Shown: positions 57,701 to 63,390, counted from the first letter of the stretch. The stretch: DNA of 64,000 nucleotides from Psococerastis gibbosa (GCA_963971405.1 OZ020488.1:5022001-5086000), one strand, 5' to 3'. The notes: generated by a model not told the origin, from the letters alone. A program made the numbers and translations.

Positions 57701-58257
57701 AGGGCACGTTTTAAGGATTTTTCTGTCCATTTCTTAAATATAACTTAATAAGTATGCGTTTAAGAAGTGATAAGCTGAAAAGGAGATTTTTTGGTGGTGG
57801 GATCCCCCCCCCCCCGCCACTCACGAGAAGTTATAGCTCTCATTTAGCGGATAGTTGTCGAATGAGAGACATTTGACAGAGTGACGATTACTGGCTAATT
57901 CGCACTACAAATAACCCTTTTTTTCACCATTTAAGCCCATACAACATACTCGGTTTCGGGTGTGCGTGTGTGGCAACGAGTTACCCAAGGATCGCCGAGA
58001 ACGGTTTGCCTTCACTTATCATATAGAAACAGTTTTTCTTTTACTGTGCATAAGGTTTATACGGTGTATAAGACGAGGTTTACCGTCATGTTGGCATCGA
58101 AATGAGGCTTGCTATGGCTGTTCAGTGGAGAAATGACTGTTATGGTGGAATATAGCTACATACCTGTAGTCCGGTGCTGAGGACAGTATCGGTTCAGGGG
58201 TGGAATAAACCGCCCCTGTGGGCAGCTTCCCAACATCCCCATTCATGTACGCGTATC
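35858..58257 (-). CDS. Larp4B: La-related protein 4 (Larp4B), 15 coding exons, 5' end outside window
   Basis: Family knowledge: Larp4/4B proteins are cytoplasmic RNA-binding proteins that bind poly(A)/AU-rich mRNA and poly(A)-binding protein and act on mRNA stability and translation. Seen here: exons at 58164-58257, 53984-54166, 53178-53314, 51566-51678, 50966-51106, 50048-50281, 49022-49188, 47909-48092, 46918-47024, 44771-44950, 44296-44527, 43133-43311, 41789-41954, 37086-37221 and 35858-36024, all with GT/AG borders and compatible phases. They give 805 codons plus a stop. Residues are counted from the first complete codon in the window. The La motif spans about 73-137 ([27 protein letters not shown]). 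The RRM spans about 138-230 ([34 protein letters not shown]). The tail carries [17 protein letters not shown] and SYAQVAQ. The first exon enters with two bases of a split codon, so the start codon and any N-terminal PAM2-like motif lie upstream and were not found. Assignment to Larp4B rather than Larp4A follows the usual single insect gene. The 3' UTR end was not determined. Confidence 0.93.
36077..36345. repeat. Dispersed repeat B, copy 2, in Larp4B intron 14
   Basis: CAAACTTGGTAGTGTGCACA through GGAGGTCCACCCTGTCAGTC aligns with 12950-13190. It starts about 50 bp upstream (gene orientation) of the acceptor of the terminal exon. Confidence 0.75.
36623..36934. mobile_element. TTAA-bounded hairpin MITE in Larp4B intron 14
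   Basis: TTAA on both sides (36619-36622, 36935-36938). The ends GAGGACATG and CATCTCCTC differ slightly. Inverted arms TTAAAGATTTGGCTCATGGA / TCCATGAGCCAAATTTT. Same family as 56295-56696. Confidence 0.8.
36950..37075 (-). repeat. tRNA-derived SINE-like repeat in Larp4B intron 14
   Basis: Minus strand: GTAGCCTGGTTGGTAGAGAA resembles a tRNA D-arm/A box, followed by GACGTTCGAGACTGG as a B box. It starts about 8 bp beyond the donor of Larp4B exon 14. A related copy is at 41590-41745. Confidence 0.55.
37086..37221 (-). CDS. Larp4B: Larp4B exon 14: SYAQVAQ motif
   Basis: Acceptor ttgtttgtggtag and donor gtaag. It encodes [20 protein letters not shown] and a charged [12 protein letters not shown] tract. 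PRLSYAQ/SYAEV is a conserved C-terminal block of Larp4 proteins. The exon ends with G, completed by AT of the last exon (Asp). Repeats lie within about 15 bp of both splice sites. Confidence 0.9.
38363..39700 (+). mobile_element. 5'-truncated RNase H-bearing LINE with poly(A) tail
   Basis: A LINE fragment inserted inside a tandem array in Larp4B intron 13, opposite to the gene. It begins in the C-terminal part of a reverse transcriptase and ends in 35 A residues (39666-39700). AAAGAAG flanks it on both sides (38356-38362, and 39698-39704 overlapping the A tail). The uninterrupted sequence is seen at 40583-40592. Truncation at the 5' end is typical of target-primed reverse transcription. Confidence 0.9.
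38374..39648 (+). CDS. LINE ORF2 C-terminus: RT thumb, RNase H, CCHC
   Basis: The open frame really begins at the truncation point (about 38362, [18 protein letters not shown]); the internal Met at 38374 is arbitrary. The RT thumb remnant is followed by an RNase H domain that degrades the RNA strand in some LINE clades (R1, I, LOA-like, some Jockey). Its motifs are WFTDGSRLG (Asp), YQAELCALD (Glu), [10 protein letters not shown] (Asp) and [19 protein letters not shown] (His/Asp). Near the end [18 protein letters not shown] gives a CX2CX8HX4C zinc motif. The frame is open for 424 codons up to TAA at 39646, so the copy is young, but without the catalytic RT it cannot act alone. Confidence 0.88.
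   Translation: MYLLIVRPIITYGSVTWAHRTAVQSIRDTLTKVQRLACVCITGAMKSCPTAAMEIVLDFPPLHIAVETSAERARLRIIRSGVKRSGRAIKRDSASLTTSDHCLDMPSDRIHPKYCFKREFETILGTKKEYCESAGILNSHTIKWFTDGSRLGRTRPRTGLGVFGPGVKYLESLGETTTVYQAELCALDRCMQMNLDREYRSREIVIMSDSQAALKAITAYKITSQLVWECRLKLDILSGANKVTLIWVPGHTGIEGNEVADQLAKRGATSPFTGPEPFCGVGETLARRFVKGRENLKVAEYWTSLPGLRQAKMLLGSHQRKRAQVCINMNRRHLRVITGFLSGHFNLNGHLTNIGVRESRACRFCNEGAEDPEHILLHCDAIARRRAACLGNLQLHVKDLPLLNPLKVLALLREIGPIGLSAHR
41313..41400 (+). repeat. Dispersed repeat A, 5' fragment in Larp4B intron 13
   Basis: TATTTATACGTTAGTATAAG through GGTGGTCGAAATGTTCGATT matches the first 90 bp of repeat A. Confidence 0.5.
41590..41745 (-). repeat. tRNA-derived SINE-like repeat in Larp4B intron 13
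   Basis: Minus strand: GTGCAGTTGGTAGAGAACTC (A-box-like), then GAGGTTCGAGACTTG (B-box-like) about 35 bases on, then a shared body (GGCCATGTTGCTGCCCATAG). It lies about 40 bp beyond the donor of exon 13, in the same strand as the gene. Confidence 0.6.
41789..41954 (-). CDS. Larp4B: Larp4B exon 13
   Basis: Acceptor ttccatcag and donor gtaagt at 41783-41788. It encodes [20 protein letters not shown], then [20 protein letters not shown] and a Pro/Ser end, leaving in phase 0. The segment is disordered and poorly conserved, so support comes from splice sites and phase continuity. Confidence 0.83.
42126..42192. repeat. Short repeat F in Larp4B intron 12
   Basis: GTCTCGTCTGACGCCAACAG and GGACAACAATGGATCCCGC, also at 48305-48372, and diverged at 47262-47318. 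Confidence 0.6.
42352..42632. mobile_element. hAT-like MITE (GTCCGTGGACCACC / GGGAACCACTG)
   Basis: The right end is GTTTGGGAACCACTG; the inner parts of both ends carry GTCCGTGGACCACC and its palindrome. The left tip is worn (CAAACTTTTTTTGTCCG). CACTAAAC at the left and CACTAACC at the right may be the 8-bp duplication. Confidence 0.65.
42812..42905. repeat. Repeat G in Larp4B intron 12
   Basis: GGTCGAAACCGACCGGG and CTGCAGCCTTTGGCTTATTG, shared with 50320-50480 and 63525-63690. Confidence 0.6.
43133..43311 (-). CDS. Larp4B: Larp4B exon 12: Ala/Thr/Val-rich segment
   Basis: Acceptor tgttagcag and donor gtgagt at 43127-43132. A phase 0 entry continues from exon 11. It encodes [17 protein letters not shown], an Ala/Val/Thr tract and ILTPPPSPN. 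It ends AA|, completed by C of exon 13 (Asn). Confidence 0.85.
43928..44246. mobile_element. Composite PIF/Harbinger-like MITE in Larp4B intron 11
   Basis: An outer left arm (GGCGGAGTTTCCACCGACC ... GACATTCAAGACTTA, 43928-43998) is directly followed by a complete inner element (43999-44246) with GGCGGGGTTTCC / GGAAACCCTGTC ends, core 1 (GACGCCATTTTTTAATTTTA) and TTA/TAA borders. The outer right arm is not recognisable. It ends about 44 bp from the donor of exon 11. Confidence 0.85.
44296..44527 (-). CDS. Larp4B: Larp4B exon 11: DVVKG motif and Thr/Gln repeat
   Basis: Acceptor tgtgtttttcag and donor gtgagt. It starts [10 protein letters not shown], matching the conserved (M/L)(S/A)DVVKG block after FPPLP in Larp4 proteins. 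Thr runs broken by QQ pairs follow, encoded by an imperfect ACG/ACT array at about 44420-44480, then a Pro/Ser-rich stretch. Confidence 0.92.
44771..44950 (-). CDS. Larp4B: Larp4B exon 10: Arg-rich patch and AFPPLP motif
   Basis: Acceptor cttgttgcag and donor gtcagt. It encodes a basic patch ([11 protein letters not shown]), then [16 protein letters not shown], the conserved FPPLP block of Larp4 proteins. It ends GEN and a split Arg codon that continues into the LADVVKG block of exon 11. Confidence 0.92.
45038..45115 (+). repeat. tRNA-derived retroposon in Larp4B intron 9
   Basis: GGTGGCGAGGATCTCCTAAG is a degraded A-box region; GTCGTGGGTTCGAATCCCGC carries a perfect B box, followed by CAAGCCCAGTTTTC as in the 19170-19247 copy. 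It lies opposite to Larp4B. Confidence 0.7.
45167..45248. mobile_element. 82-bp TTAA-bounded MITE
   Basis: The ends GGCCCGGTACACGCG and CGCGTGTACCGGGCC are perfectly inverted and flanked by TTAA on both sides (45163-45166, 45249-45252). One of the shortest complete elements here. Confidence 0.82.
46918..47024 (-). CDS. Larp4B: Larp4B exon 9: acidic/Ser-rich segment
   Basis: Acceptor tttgtttcag and donor gttagt. It encodes [20 protein letters not shown] and [15 protein letters not shown]. The last codon is split (AG|C). Confidence 0.85.
47262..47318. repeat. Short repeat F, diverged, in Larp4B intron 8
   Basis: GTCTCGTCTGACGCTTACGG then GTAACACAGAGACCAA, the same outer blocks as the other two copies with a changed middle. 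Confidence 0.5.
47493..47648 (+). repeat. SINE-like repeat C in Larp4B intron 8
   Basis: GTCGACTTCGATGGCCAGG, GGTAACGTGCTTGCACTTG ... ATTGTTTGTATGCAATTAA. Opposite to Larp4B. Confidence 0.7.
47735..47902 (+). repeat. SINE-like repeat C abutting exon 8 donor
   Basis: ACGACTTCAATGGCCAGGTG ... TTGAATTGTTTGTATGGG. A second copy in the same direction about 240 bp from the first. Its 3' end touches the donor site of Larp4B exon 8 (47903-47908). Confidence 0.7.
47909..48092 (-). CDS. Larp4B: Larp4B exon 8: Ser/Pro/Ala-rich segment
   Basis: Acceptor ttggttgcag and donor gtgagt at 47903-47908. It encodes a disordered Ser/Arg start ([13 protein letters not shown]), an Ala/Thr-rich middle and [18 protein letters not shown]-like repeat ends only a few bases beyond the donor, at about 47902. 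Confidence 0.85.
48305..48372. repeat. Short repeat F in Larp4B intron 7
   Basis: GACTCGTCTGACGCCAACAG, GGACAACAATGGATCCCAC; nearly identical to 42126-42192. Confidence 0.6.
48439..48952. mobile_element. TIR element, unoccupied copy in Larp4B intron 7
   Basis: The ends AGAGGGAATCTTTCC and GGCAAGACTTCCCTT, with the same GAGAGCTAATCAATTAATTT arms as 18716-19520. It has the empty site CTATCGTTAATCCATAAAAA where the other copy carries a MITE. Confidence 0.8.
49022..49188 (-). CDS. Larp4B: Larp4B exon 7: aromatic/Pro-rich region
   Basis: Acceptor tctgttttcag and donor gtaagt. It encodes [20 protein letters not shown], then [15 protein letters not shown] and Asn/Arg-rich ends. The Tyr/Pro...Trp-Ala-Pro...Val-Asn-Gly pattern matches the segment that follows the RRM in Larp4 proteins. 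It ends GG|, completed by C of exon 8. Confidence 0.88.
49553..49709. repeat. Hairpin MITE in Larp4B intron 6
   Basis: Inverted arms of about 57 bp: GATCATGGTGATTATAATAC, CGGTATTTATTTAATCCCC and their complements. The loop of about 45 bp is AT-rich. No clear duplication. Confidence 0.75.
49768..49898. repeat. Repeat E, copy 1 (Larp4B intron 6)
   Basis: TATTGTTTACAAGCTAATTG, TATAGCACACGTCCGACACT and CCCAGTTCTAATTGTGTGC; about 90% similar by eye to 52256-52390. Confidence 0.7.
50048..50281 (-). CDS. Larp4B: Larp4B exon 6: end of RRM and Pro/Met-rich linker
   Basis: A phase 0/0 exon of 78 codons; the donor gtaagt is at 50042-50047. It starts [13 protein letters not shown], the conserved end of the RRM in Larp4 proteins, and continues into a Met/Asn/Pro-rich linker ([15 protein letters not shown]). 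Confidence 0.94.
50320..50480. repeat. Repeat G in Larp4B intron 5
   Basis: TAGGTCGAAACCGGTTAGG, CTGCAGCCTTTGGCTTATTG and a GCGCAATTGTTCACTTTGA tail. Confidence 0.6.
50488..50606. mobile_element. 119-bp PIF/Harbinger-like MITE in Larp4B intron 5
   Basis: TAA duplications at 50485-50487 and 50607-50609. The ends GGCGGGTATTCCATTGGTCA and TGACCAGTGGAATACCTGCC are of the 32626 type, but the interior (GTTATAATATGGTAGCAGAC) is the core of the 6269 type. Confidence 0.88.
50717..50775 (-). repeat. SINE-like repeat C, 3' fragment (intron 5)
   Basis: ATACAAAGAATTGAATAAAT and CCGACCTCTTCAGTCGCCTC match the 3' third of repeat C. Confidence 0.5.
50966..51106 (-). CDS. Larp4B: Larp4B exon 5: RRM core
   Basis: A phase 0/0 exon of 47 codons with acceptor tgtccttag and donor gtgggt. 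It encodes [20 protein letters not shown], then [20 protein letters not shown] and EEVREFQ. This is the central and C-terminal part of the Larp4 RRM. Confidence 0.95.
51270..51515 (+). repeat. Possible LINE 3' UTR remnant in Larp4B intron 4
   Basis: A moderate-GC stretch ending TTGGAAATAAATTTCTTTC, a poly(A)-signal-like tail also seen at 61660-61685 (AAATAAAGACAATTTTCTTT). No coding frame remains. Confidence 0.35.
51566..51678 (-). CDS. Larp4B: Larp4B exon 4: La motif-RRM linker and RRM strand 1
   Basis: Acceptor ttccgtttcag and donor gtaatt. It encodes [20 protein letters not shown] and [32 protein letters not shown] is the Larp4 hallmark at the start of the RRM. The exon ends in phase 0. 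Confidence 0.95.
51760..52055 (+). repeat. Repeat H, copy 1 (Larp4B intron 3)
   Basis: GTAGTCATGATGACTATACT, GTGGCTTCCCATTGTCTTC, CGGTTCAAACTCGTTCCCC and CTCTGAGACCATAAGGCATT. The inverted counterpart lies at 54785-55045. Confidence 0.7.
52256..52390. repeat. Repeat E, copy 2 (Larp4B intron 3)
   Basis: Same blocks in the same order as 49768-49898 and in the same direction. Confidence 0.7.
52740..53030 (+). pseudogene. Decayed repeat ORF tail in Larp4B intron 3
   Basis: It encodes [17 protein letters not shown] and [14 protein letters not shown], related to the relic at 61-215 and followed by GAGTGGAGGAGGCTCACATA. A similar GAGTGGAAGAGGCTAACGTA also occurs near 20389. Probable retrotransposon 3' end, inserted opposite to Larp4B. 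Confidence 0.35.
53178..53314 (-). CDS. Larp4B: Larp4B exon 3: La motif core
   Basis: Acceptor tttctttcag and donor gtaagt. It encodes [20 protein letters not shown] and [20 protein letters not shown], the RNA-binding core of the La motif in the Larp4 family. It ends with G, completed by AA of exon 4 to give Glu. Confidence 0.95.
53315..53983. other. Larp4B intron 2
   Basis: 53455-53530 has GATTAGAACCCACGATCTAA, a weak B-box-like trace, beside a short inverted TCTAGATTCTCTAATT pair. A 13-A run lies at 53730-53742. Nothing else was recognised. Confidence 0.35.
53984..54166 (-). CDS. Larp4B: Larp4B exon 2: start of La motif
   Basis: Acceptor ttgttgttccag and donor gtaggt. A Pro/Ala-rich linker ([12 protein letters not shown]) leads into [18 protein letters not shown], the first helix of the La motif. 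The last codon (AG|A) is completed by exon 3. The linker is strikingly GC-rich compared with the flanking introns. Confidence 0.92.
54785..55045 (-). repeat. Repeat H, inverted copy 2 (Larp4B intron 1)
   Basis: AATGCCTTATGGTCTCAGAG, GGACAGAGTTTGAGCCGGG and CTCTAGTATAGTCATCATGA; the reverse complement of 51760-52055. Confidence 0.7.
55683..56200 (-). repeat. Dispersed repeat A, inverted copy in Larp4B intron 1
   Basis: The reverse complement matches 4330-5154, including GAACCGGTCCGAG beyond the inverted end, the poly-C/GG tract and GAGGTCCCAGGAACC. It is internally shortened. Confidence 0.65.
56295..56696. mobile_element. TTAA-bounded hairpin MITE in Larp4B intron 1
   Basis: TTAA on both sides (56291-56294, 56697-56700). 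The ends GAGTGTACAGCCCGTAGG and its complement; inverted arms of about 110 bp (ATTTAATTAACTAAGCAAGT, GATTTGGCTAATTTAAG). Confidence 0.88.
56701..58157. other. Larp4B intron 1, remaining part
   Basis: 57084-57379 has overlapping frames of 65-76 codons with a basic [14 protein letters not shown] segment but no recognised family. A poly-C run lies at 57807-57816. No exon was recognised. Confidence 0.3.
58164..58257 (-). CDS. Larp4B: Larp4B exon 1 of those in window
   Basis: Acceptor (ttgttgcag) at 58258 and donor gtatgt at 58158-58163. The exon enters with two bases of a split codon and leaves with AG, which joins C of the next exon to make Ser. It encodes [18 protein letters not shown] and [13 protein letters not shown]. 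This is the poorly conserved N-terminal region before the La motif, so the assignment rests on phase continuity with exon 2. Confidence 0.75.
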
Positions 58258-60960
58258 CTGCAACAACAAAAATATATTATTAATAAATAAATTTTATATA
58301 TAATATGAAACTTTAAAAGATCTCATCGGCAACCCCCACTACGTGTTCTTGTACAAAGTAGAATTTCAGAGGAAATATTGTGGAGCTATCGAAAATGTCG
58401 CATCCCTCAGAAGTAATACTCCCCTACAATATTTTTCGTAGTTTTGTATTTTGTACAATTGTAAGACCCACAACCCCCCCCCCCCCCCCATTGTCACCTA
58501 ACAGTCCATTCGCGATGGTTGAATATCACAACCACTCGAGGAAAACGCAACAAATGAATATGACAAATTATAGTAAAAAATATAAACAACCAAAAACCAC
58601 TAATCATGTACAAGAGTTAATCAGTAATTTGTAAGAATATGCAGTGCGGCATAGTTGGCATTGCGCCCATGTTTTTAAAGCATTACGGGCGCGATGCACC
58701 CACAATAAAACAAATTCAATACAGATATACATCAAGCCATCAGCCAATGATAAACTGCCTAATAACTATTACTAGATGCACTCCGAATGGTATTGTCACC
58801 TAGCCAATTGAATACAAAGCTGGATTTATAATATTTATAAGCAAATAAGCCATGTTTTGCATGAGTTGTGGGGGGTTACATGGCAGCCCACGGAAACACC
58901 GGAAGGTCGAGCGAGATGGCGATCTGTGAAAGATGGGGGCTTGGTGGAGGAAGACATGGGACCGCGAGTTCCCGGGAAAATTGTGTTACGAGAGGCCAAA
59001 GACGGCCCCGAACTGTACGCCGGGAATGAAGATGAGTGGAGTTCCAAAAGTCTTCGAACACACAGCAATCAAAAAAATAAAAGGGACGCCATTGTTTTGT
59101 TCATATAATAGAAATTAATACCCATAATAATAAAAATAAAATACCCATTTGTAAGTGTAATTACGGAATGCAAAGACAAATATAATGGAAGGCCATCGGG
59201 GTGGCCGAACATGTGTGAAGCCAGCAAATTGACAAGAGGCTAACACAAGCAATGAATATTTTGAAAAGAGAAGAATGAACGTATTCAAGATTGGCTAACG
59301 AGTCCGCTAAAAATATCACTCACACCTCCAATAGTCAGCAGCAGCAGCAGCGACAGCAAAACACTGTTGCGTCACCCTCCCTGCACACTGCACTGCTTAC
59401 TACTGTACATACCTATTTGTTAGCATCAAGAAAGCCATTTAACAGCGGGCAGGGGGCACCAATCGGTGTAATCCAGAGCATTGCAATATTGCGGTGCCAA
59501 CTGCTAGACGCTAGCGAGCCAGCACAAGCTAACTGAGGAGGTTCATTAGAAATATGCATAAAATTTATTATAAGAACAGGCACGAGTTATGATCGCACAT
59601 CCAGAAGATTTTGAAATTTCAAAACATGTCACACAAGCTAGTCTGTTGGAAGTCGGCAAAAGAGTCGCTTGTAATAATACACAAACAGCCTTTACTGGAC
59701 ACAAGGATTAATTAATTTAGCATATTTAAATTTAATTTCATACAATTTATCATTTTAAGTATACTTGTCTTGTTACAAAAATTGGAATAAATATGTATTT
59801 GATTTGAATGTTTGGGGAAAATAATACTCAGCTAGTCAGCCACCCTGATTATAAACATCAAACGGCCTCTTACGCACAGAAAAAAATAAATTACGTGACT
59901 TCGTGGTATTTCATTTTAATAAACAAGCAAAAACTTACCACACACCAGTGGGTTTCGTTACTTTCGTAGACAAAATTAATTTTTACACGATTATTTGGGT
60001 TTTACAAATTCTAGTTATAGTTTTTATAACAAGTTTTAATAAAACACCAAGTTTTTGTTTGTTTATCTCTTACGCACGGTGCACAAAAGCGTTTTCTACG
60101 CTGAGAGATCCGTCATTGGAGCAAATTAGTTGGTGTAAAACAGAGTCTTATTTGGAACACTGAAGTAGCTGAACTAATACTAAGCGTTAGGCTCAGCAAG
60201 AGAAATATTTTGAAGTAGTGTTTTTGCACGACCCCATTTGCTCAAATAATCGATCTCCCAGCAGATAACCGCGTAGAAAACACATGTGACCGTGTACAAG
60301 ACCCCCAGCAGGTCGCTGCCCGCTTGGGAAGGGGAACTTTAAAAACACAAAGCTGATCCAAAGACAGGGGAATATAACACCCTAACTATAGCAAAACAAA
60401 AATAGGTTTTAAAATTACTCGTCTCCTCATTCCTCGTTAAGAAAAGGTCCAACCCTGGGGACACGATGTGAAACCTCCGGCTACAAAAAGAGTCTAAACC
60501 GTGCGAATACTATAACAAAAACTAAAAAACGACACCCGCCCAAGGGAGGGTGCCACCCAAGGTTGCTTGGTAATGATTTCAACTAATTTCGTAAAATCGG
60601 GACACTGGGACACTGAGGGAAAAGCATCACAGGCATCCTGAAAAATTACATATCGGGGGTAGTAAGTAGCGGTAGTAATGTATTTTTTTTTTTTTAGGAA
60701 TTTTGATGGAGTGGCTCATAGGTCCCGTGTCCAATGCCAACGACTTGGTGGATATTAGACATGATTTTGTATTGTTTCCGTATGAATTTTTGGCCAATGG
60801 CAAACTAGTATAATTATCCGTTCTCAATGTCAACCTACACCGGCTACAAGCGATATATACATATGTATATATACGGCCTAATGGGTCCACGGTATTTTGC
60901 ATCACAAATGTATATTGTATGTATTATATTGATTATTGATTTGATTTAATTAAATTAATT
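58258..60960. other. Upstream of the first Larp4B exon seen; no exon recognised
   Basis: It should be intron of Larp4B. 58857-59108 is GC-rich with an open sense frame of 83 codons (WRSVKDGGLVEEDMG ... ELYAGNEDEW) and open antisense frames. I cannot place it in a family and suspect a retrotransposon piece. A (CAG)n stretch lies at 59337-59352. C runs occur at 58476-58489. Confidence 0.3.
59890..60065. repeat. Counterpart of the 13985-14340 repeat
   Basis: CAGTGGGTTTCGTTACTTTC and AGTTTTTATAACAAGTTTT are the complement of the 14020-14150 segment. AAACAAGCAAAAACTTA and AAGTTTTTGTTTGTTTA make it internally inverted. Confidence 0.5.
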
Positions 60961-60963
60961 AAT

Positions 60964-61350
60964 TTAAGCTCGACCGGTGCAGAACTTTGTGAGTTTTTGA
61001 AGCGTACACAAACCAACATAGCATTTATATACATAGTTTTTTTTCGCGGTCGCGGATATGTGACTGATGCAAAAATTAGATAAAAACAACCCTTGATGCG
61101 GACTATATATCATGCTAAAATTTCAGCTCGATCGGTGCAGAACCTTTTGAGTTTTTGAAGCGTACACAAACCAACATAGCATTTATATACATAGTTTTTT
61201 TTCGCGGTCGCGGATATGTGACTGATGCGGACTATATATCATGCTAAAATTTCAGCTCGATCGGTGCAGAACTTTTTGAGTTTTTGAAGCGTACAGAAAC
61301 GGACGGAACATTTATATATATATATATATATATATAGATGTATATATATA
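60964..61350. repeat. Three direct repeats ending in (TA)n
   Basis: Units start at about 60964, 61124 and 61252, each with AGCTCGAYCGGTGCAGAACY and GAGTTTTTGAAGCGTACA. Unit 2 lacks a 32-bp piece of unit 1 (AAAATTAGATAAAAACAACC). The block ends in a (TA)n run at 61309-61335. It resembles the tail region of an insect transposon. Confidence 0.7.
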
Positions 61351-62199
61351 TTGATATCAATAACAGATACAATTACGATAATGGACAAGCTGAGACAAGC
61401 TTATCATTCACGCAATGAAACATGCGAAAGCATGACTTAGCTAAGTACAGATACGAGTCTTATTTCGGGGGCAAAACATGTCATGATGGTCATCATATAA
61501 AAGCTTTTGTTATAGTCTGCTATTATGAGTATGCATGTTGTATAAATGGTGTGGAAATGGTCGCTTTTAGTTTAGTTTTTTTTTTAAGTTTTTATTTAAG
61601 TTGACATTATGGGTTAATTGTAAGAGTGGGCCGAAAGGCCCATAATTCGCCCATATGGAAAATAAAGACAATTTTCTTTCTTTCTGATCCCACGATTCTA
61701 ACTCGTAATGTTGTCAACCAATCAACGTTTTAACTAATATATCCAAATGGGCAACACCTCTAAAGCAGGCCGGCCAAGAGCCCAAGACCAGAGCAGTATA
61801 CAGGCTCAGGTATACATGCATACAGGTTCCGCGGATGCCACACTTTCACCGCGATTCCTCGTACCTCCCAGACCGCATCGCTTTGCCATCTATATATACC
61901 GCTCTATACGGCTCTTCAGCACTGACCTTGACCAAACAATGACCCTGAAGAACCTACTGCCAAATACAAAGAGGGTTTTAGCCAGAGTTCTATATTGGTG
62001 AGATGGGACACATAAAAAAAGTAACACATTCCAAACATTTCCAACTGTAAATACACACATACAATACAAAATCCCATTTGCGAATAGTTACAACAATCCG
62101 TATGCAAAGCAATTACACAATTCTACCTAACCCACAAGCATTGGAATGTTCAAAGGCAACTGCAATAGCAACAGTATAGGGATGGCATGACCAAATATT
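61351..62199. other. No gene recognised
   Basis: 61585-61685 ends in ATGGAAAATAAAGACAATTT followed by CTTTCTTTCT, possibly a retroelement 3' end. The 84-codon frame at 61747-62001 has no motifs. Confidence 0.35.
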
Positions 62200-62450
62200 T
62201 TCCCAAGGCTTTTCTCCAAGCAACCTATTGCAATATATGTGAATTAAAAAAAATCATTGGAGCCGTTAAAAAAATATCAATTGTTTGGGGGTTAATTCCC
62301 CCAAAATAAAAATAAAATTGTCTCGAGACATGATTTTCGTGAACCACACGCAAAAACATTCACCGAGCAGTTTGCCCACAAATTGACGAACCACTTTTTT
62401 TTCCTGGTACCTCAAAACGTTGAAATCGAAAAGTTCGGCCATTACAAAGC
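62200..62450 (-). repeat. Dispersed repeat A, partial copy
   Basis: The reverse complement matches the middle of repeat A (AACGTTTTGAGGTACCAGG, GTCTCGAGACAAT-like, the CCAATGATTTT block). Confidence 0.5.
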
Positions 62451-62458
62451 TTTACTGA

Positions 62459-62842
62459 GGCGCCCATTCCACCGACCGGCTAGGGCTATTTACAAAAACA
62501 GTGACGTGGTAGCAGACATTCAAGACTTAGGCGGGGTTTCCACCGACCTCGCATTGCAGAATTGACGGAAATGTTTATTTTCCTCTATGCTATAGTTAAA
62601 ATTGATCAATGATCATACATTAAAATCACAAGCAAACAAACTAAAATTAAAAAATGGCGTCATGGGATATGTTAATTACAAACACTTTAATAGATTTCTA
62701 TAAAAAGAAAAATTCTAATTTCCGTCAATGTCATTTGCATTCTGCAATGCGAGGTCGATGGAAACGCCACATAAGTCTTGAATGTCTGCTATCACGTCAC
62801 CGTTTTTGTAAATAGCCCTAGCCGGTCGGTGGAATGGGCGCC
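62459..62842. mobile_element. Nested PIF/Harbinger-like MITE (outer plus inner)
   Basis: The outer ends GGCGCCCATTCCACCGACC and its complement are flanked by TGA on both sides (62456-62458, 62843-62845). The outer arms (ACAGTGACGTGGTAGCAGAC ... ATTCAAGACTTA) pair. At the hairpin centre sits an inner element (62530-62771) with GGCGGGGTTTCC / GGAAACGCCACA ends and core 1. Confidence 0.9.
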
Positions 62843-62969
62843 TGATACTAGCGTATAAATATGATTGCAAAAATACATAGGCCTCGTTGGTTCACAAAAT
62901 GTTTGGAGATAGCTGCCGTACATTTTCCATGAAATATTGATAGCTGTTGTATCATTGAGCACTCGGGGG

Positions 62970-63390
62970 ATTGTTGTTGTTGTTTCCAACGCCTGCTTTC
63001 AGCATTTCTGCTTTAAGCAACCCTGTCAGCCTGGCGGGGGGGGGGGGGGGGGGAGTGAGTCTGTTTGTTAACTTGAGGCACCCTACGGGCAGACTCTGTC
63101 ACCTCGGGGGAAAGGGGAGTTGACTGACAGGGTGGACCTCCTGATTATGGTGGATTCCGAACCGCTTGGGGAACATAGTAACGTCACACACTTAAATCGG
63201 AGGTGACCAGGACTCGACACGCACGTAGACTCTCTGGTTTAGTCTCAGCGCGATATCATGTCCCACCATGTTCCCCTGCCAACGCCATGCACAATACCAA
63301 GTTTGCCGCAGTTTGAAACATGCTCTGCTCTCATGGAATCAACATGGTAAGGCCGTTGGCACTCGGGGGATTGAAGAAACATTCCTCTAC
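62970..63390. repeat. Dispersed repeat B, inverted copy 3
   Basis: The reverse complement of the 12855-13296 repeat, including CCAACGCCTGCTTTCAGC and GTGCACAATACCAAGTTTG-like blocks, with a G run of about 16 at 63037-63052 expanded in the CCTGGCGGGG segment. Confidence 0.75.

Noticed and set aside
60964-61310. The direct repeats were considered as a CRISPR-like array
   Set aside because: Only three units, long and unequal, with no short repeat/spacer pattern, in a eukaryotic genome.
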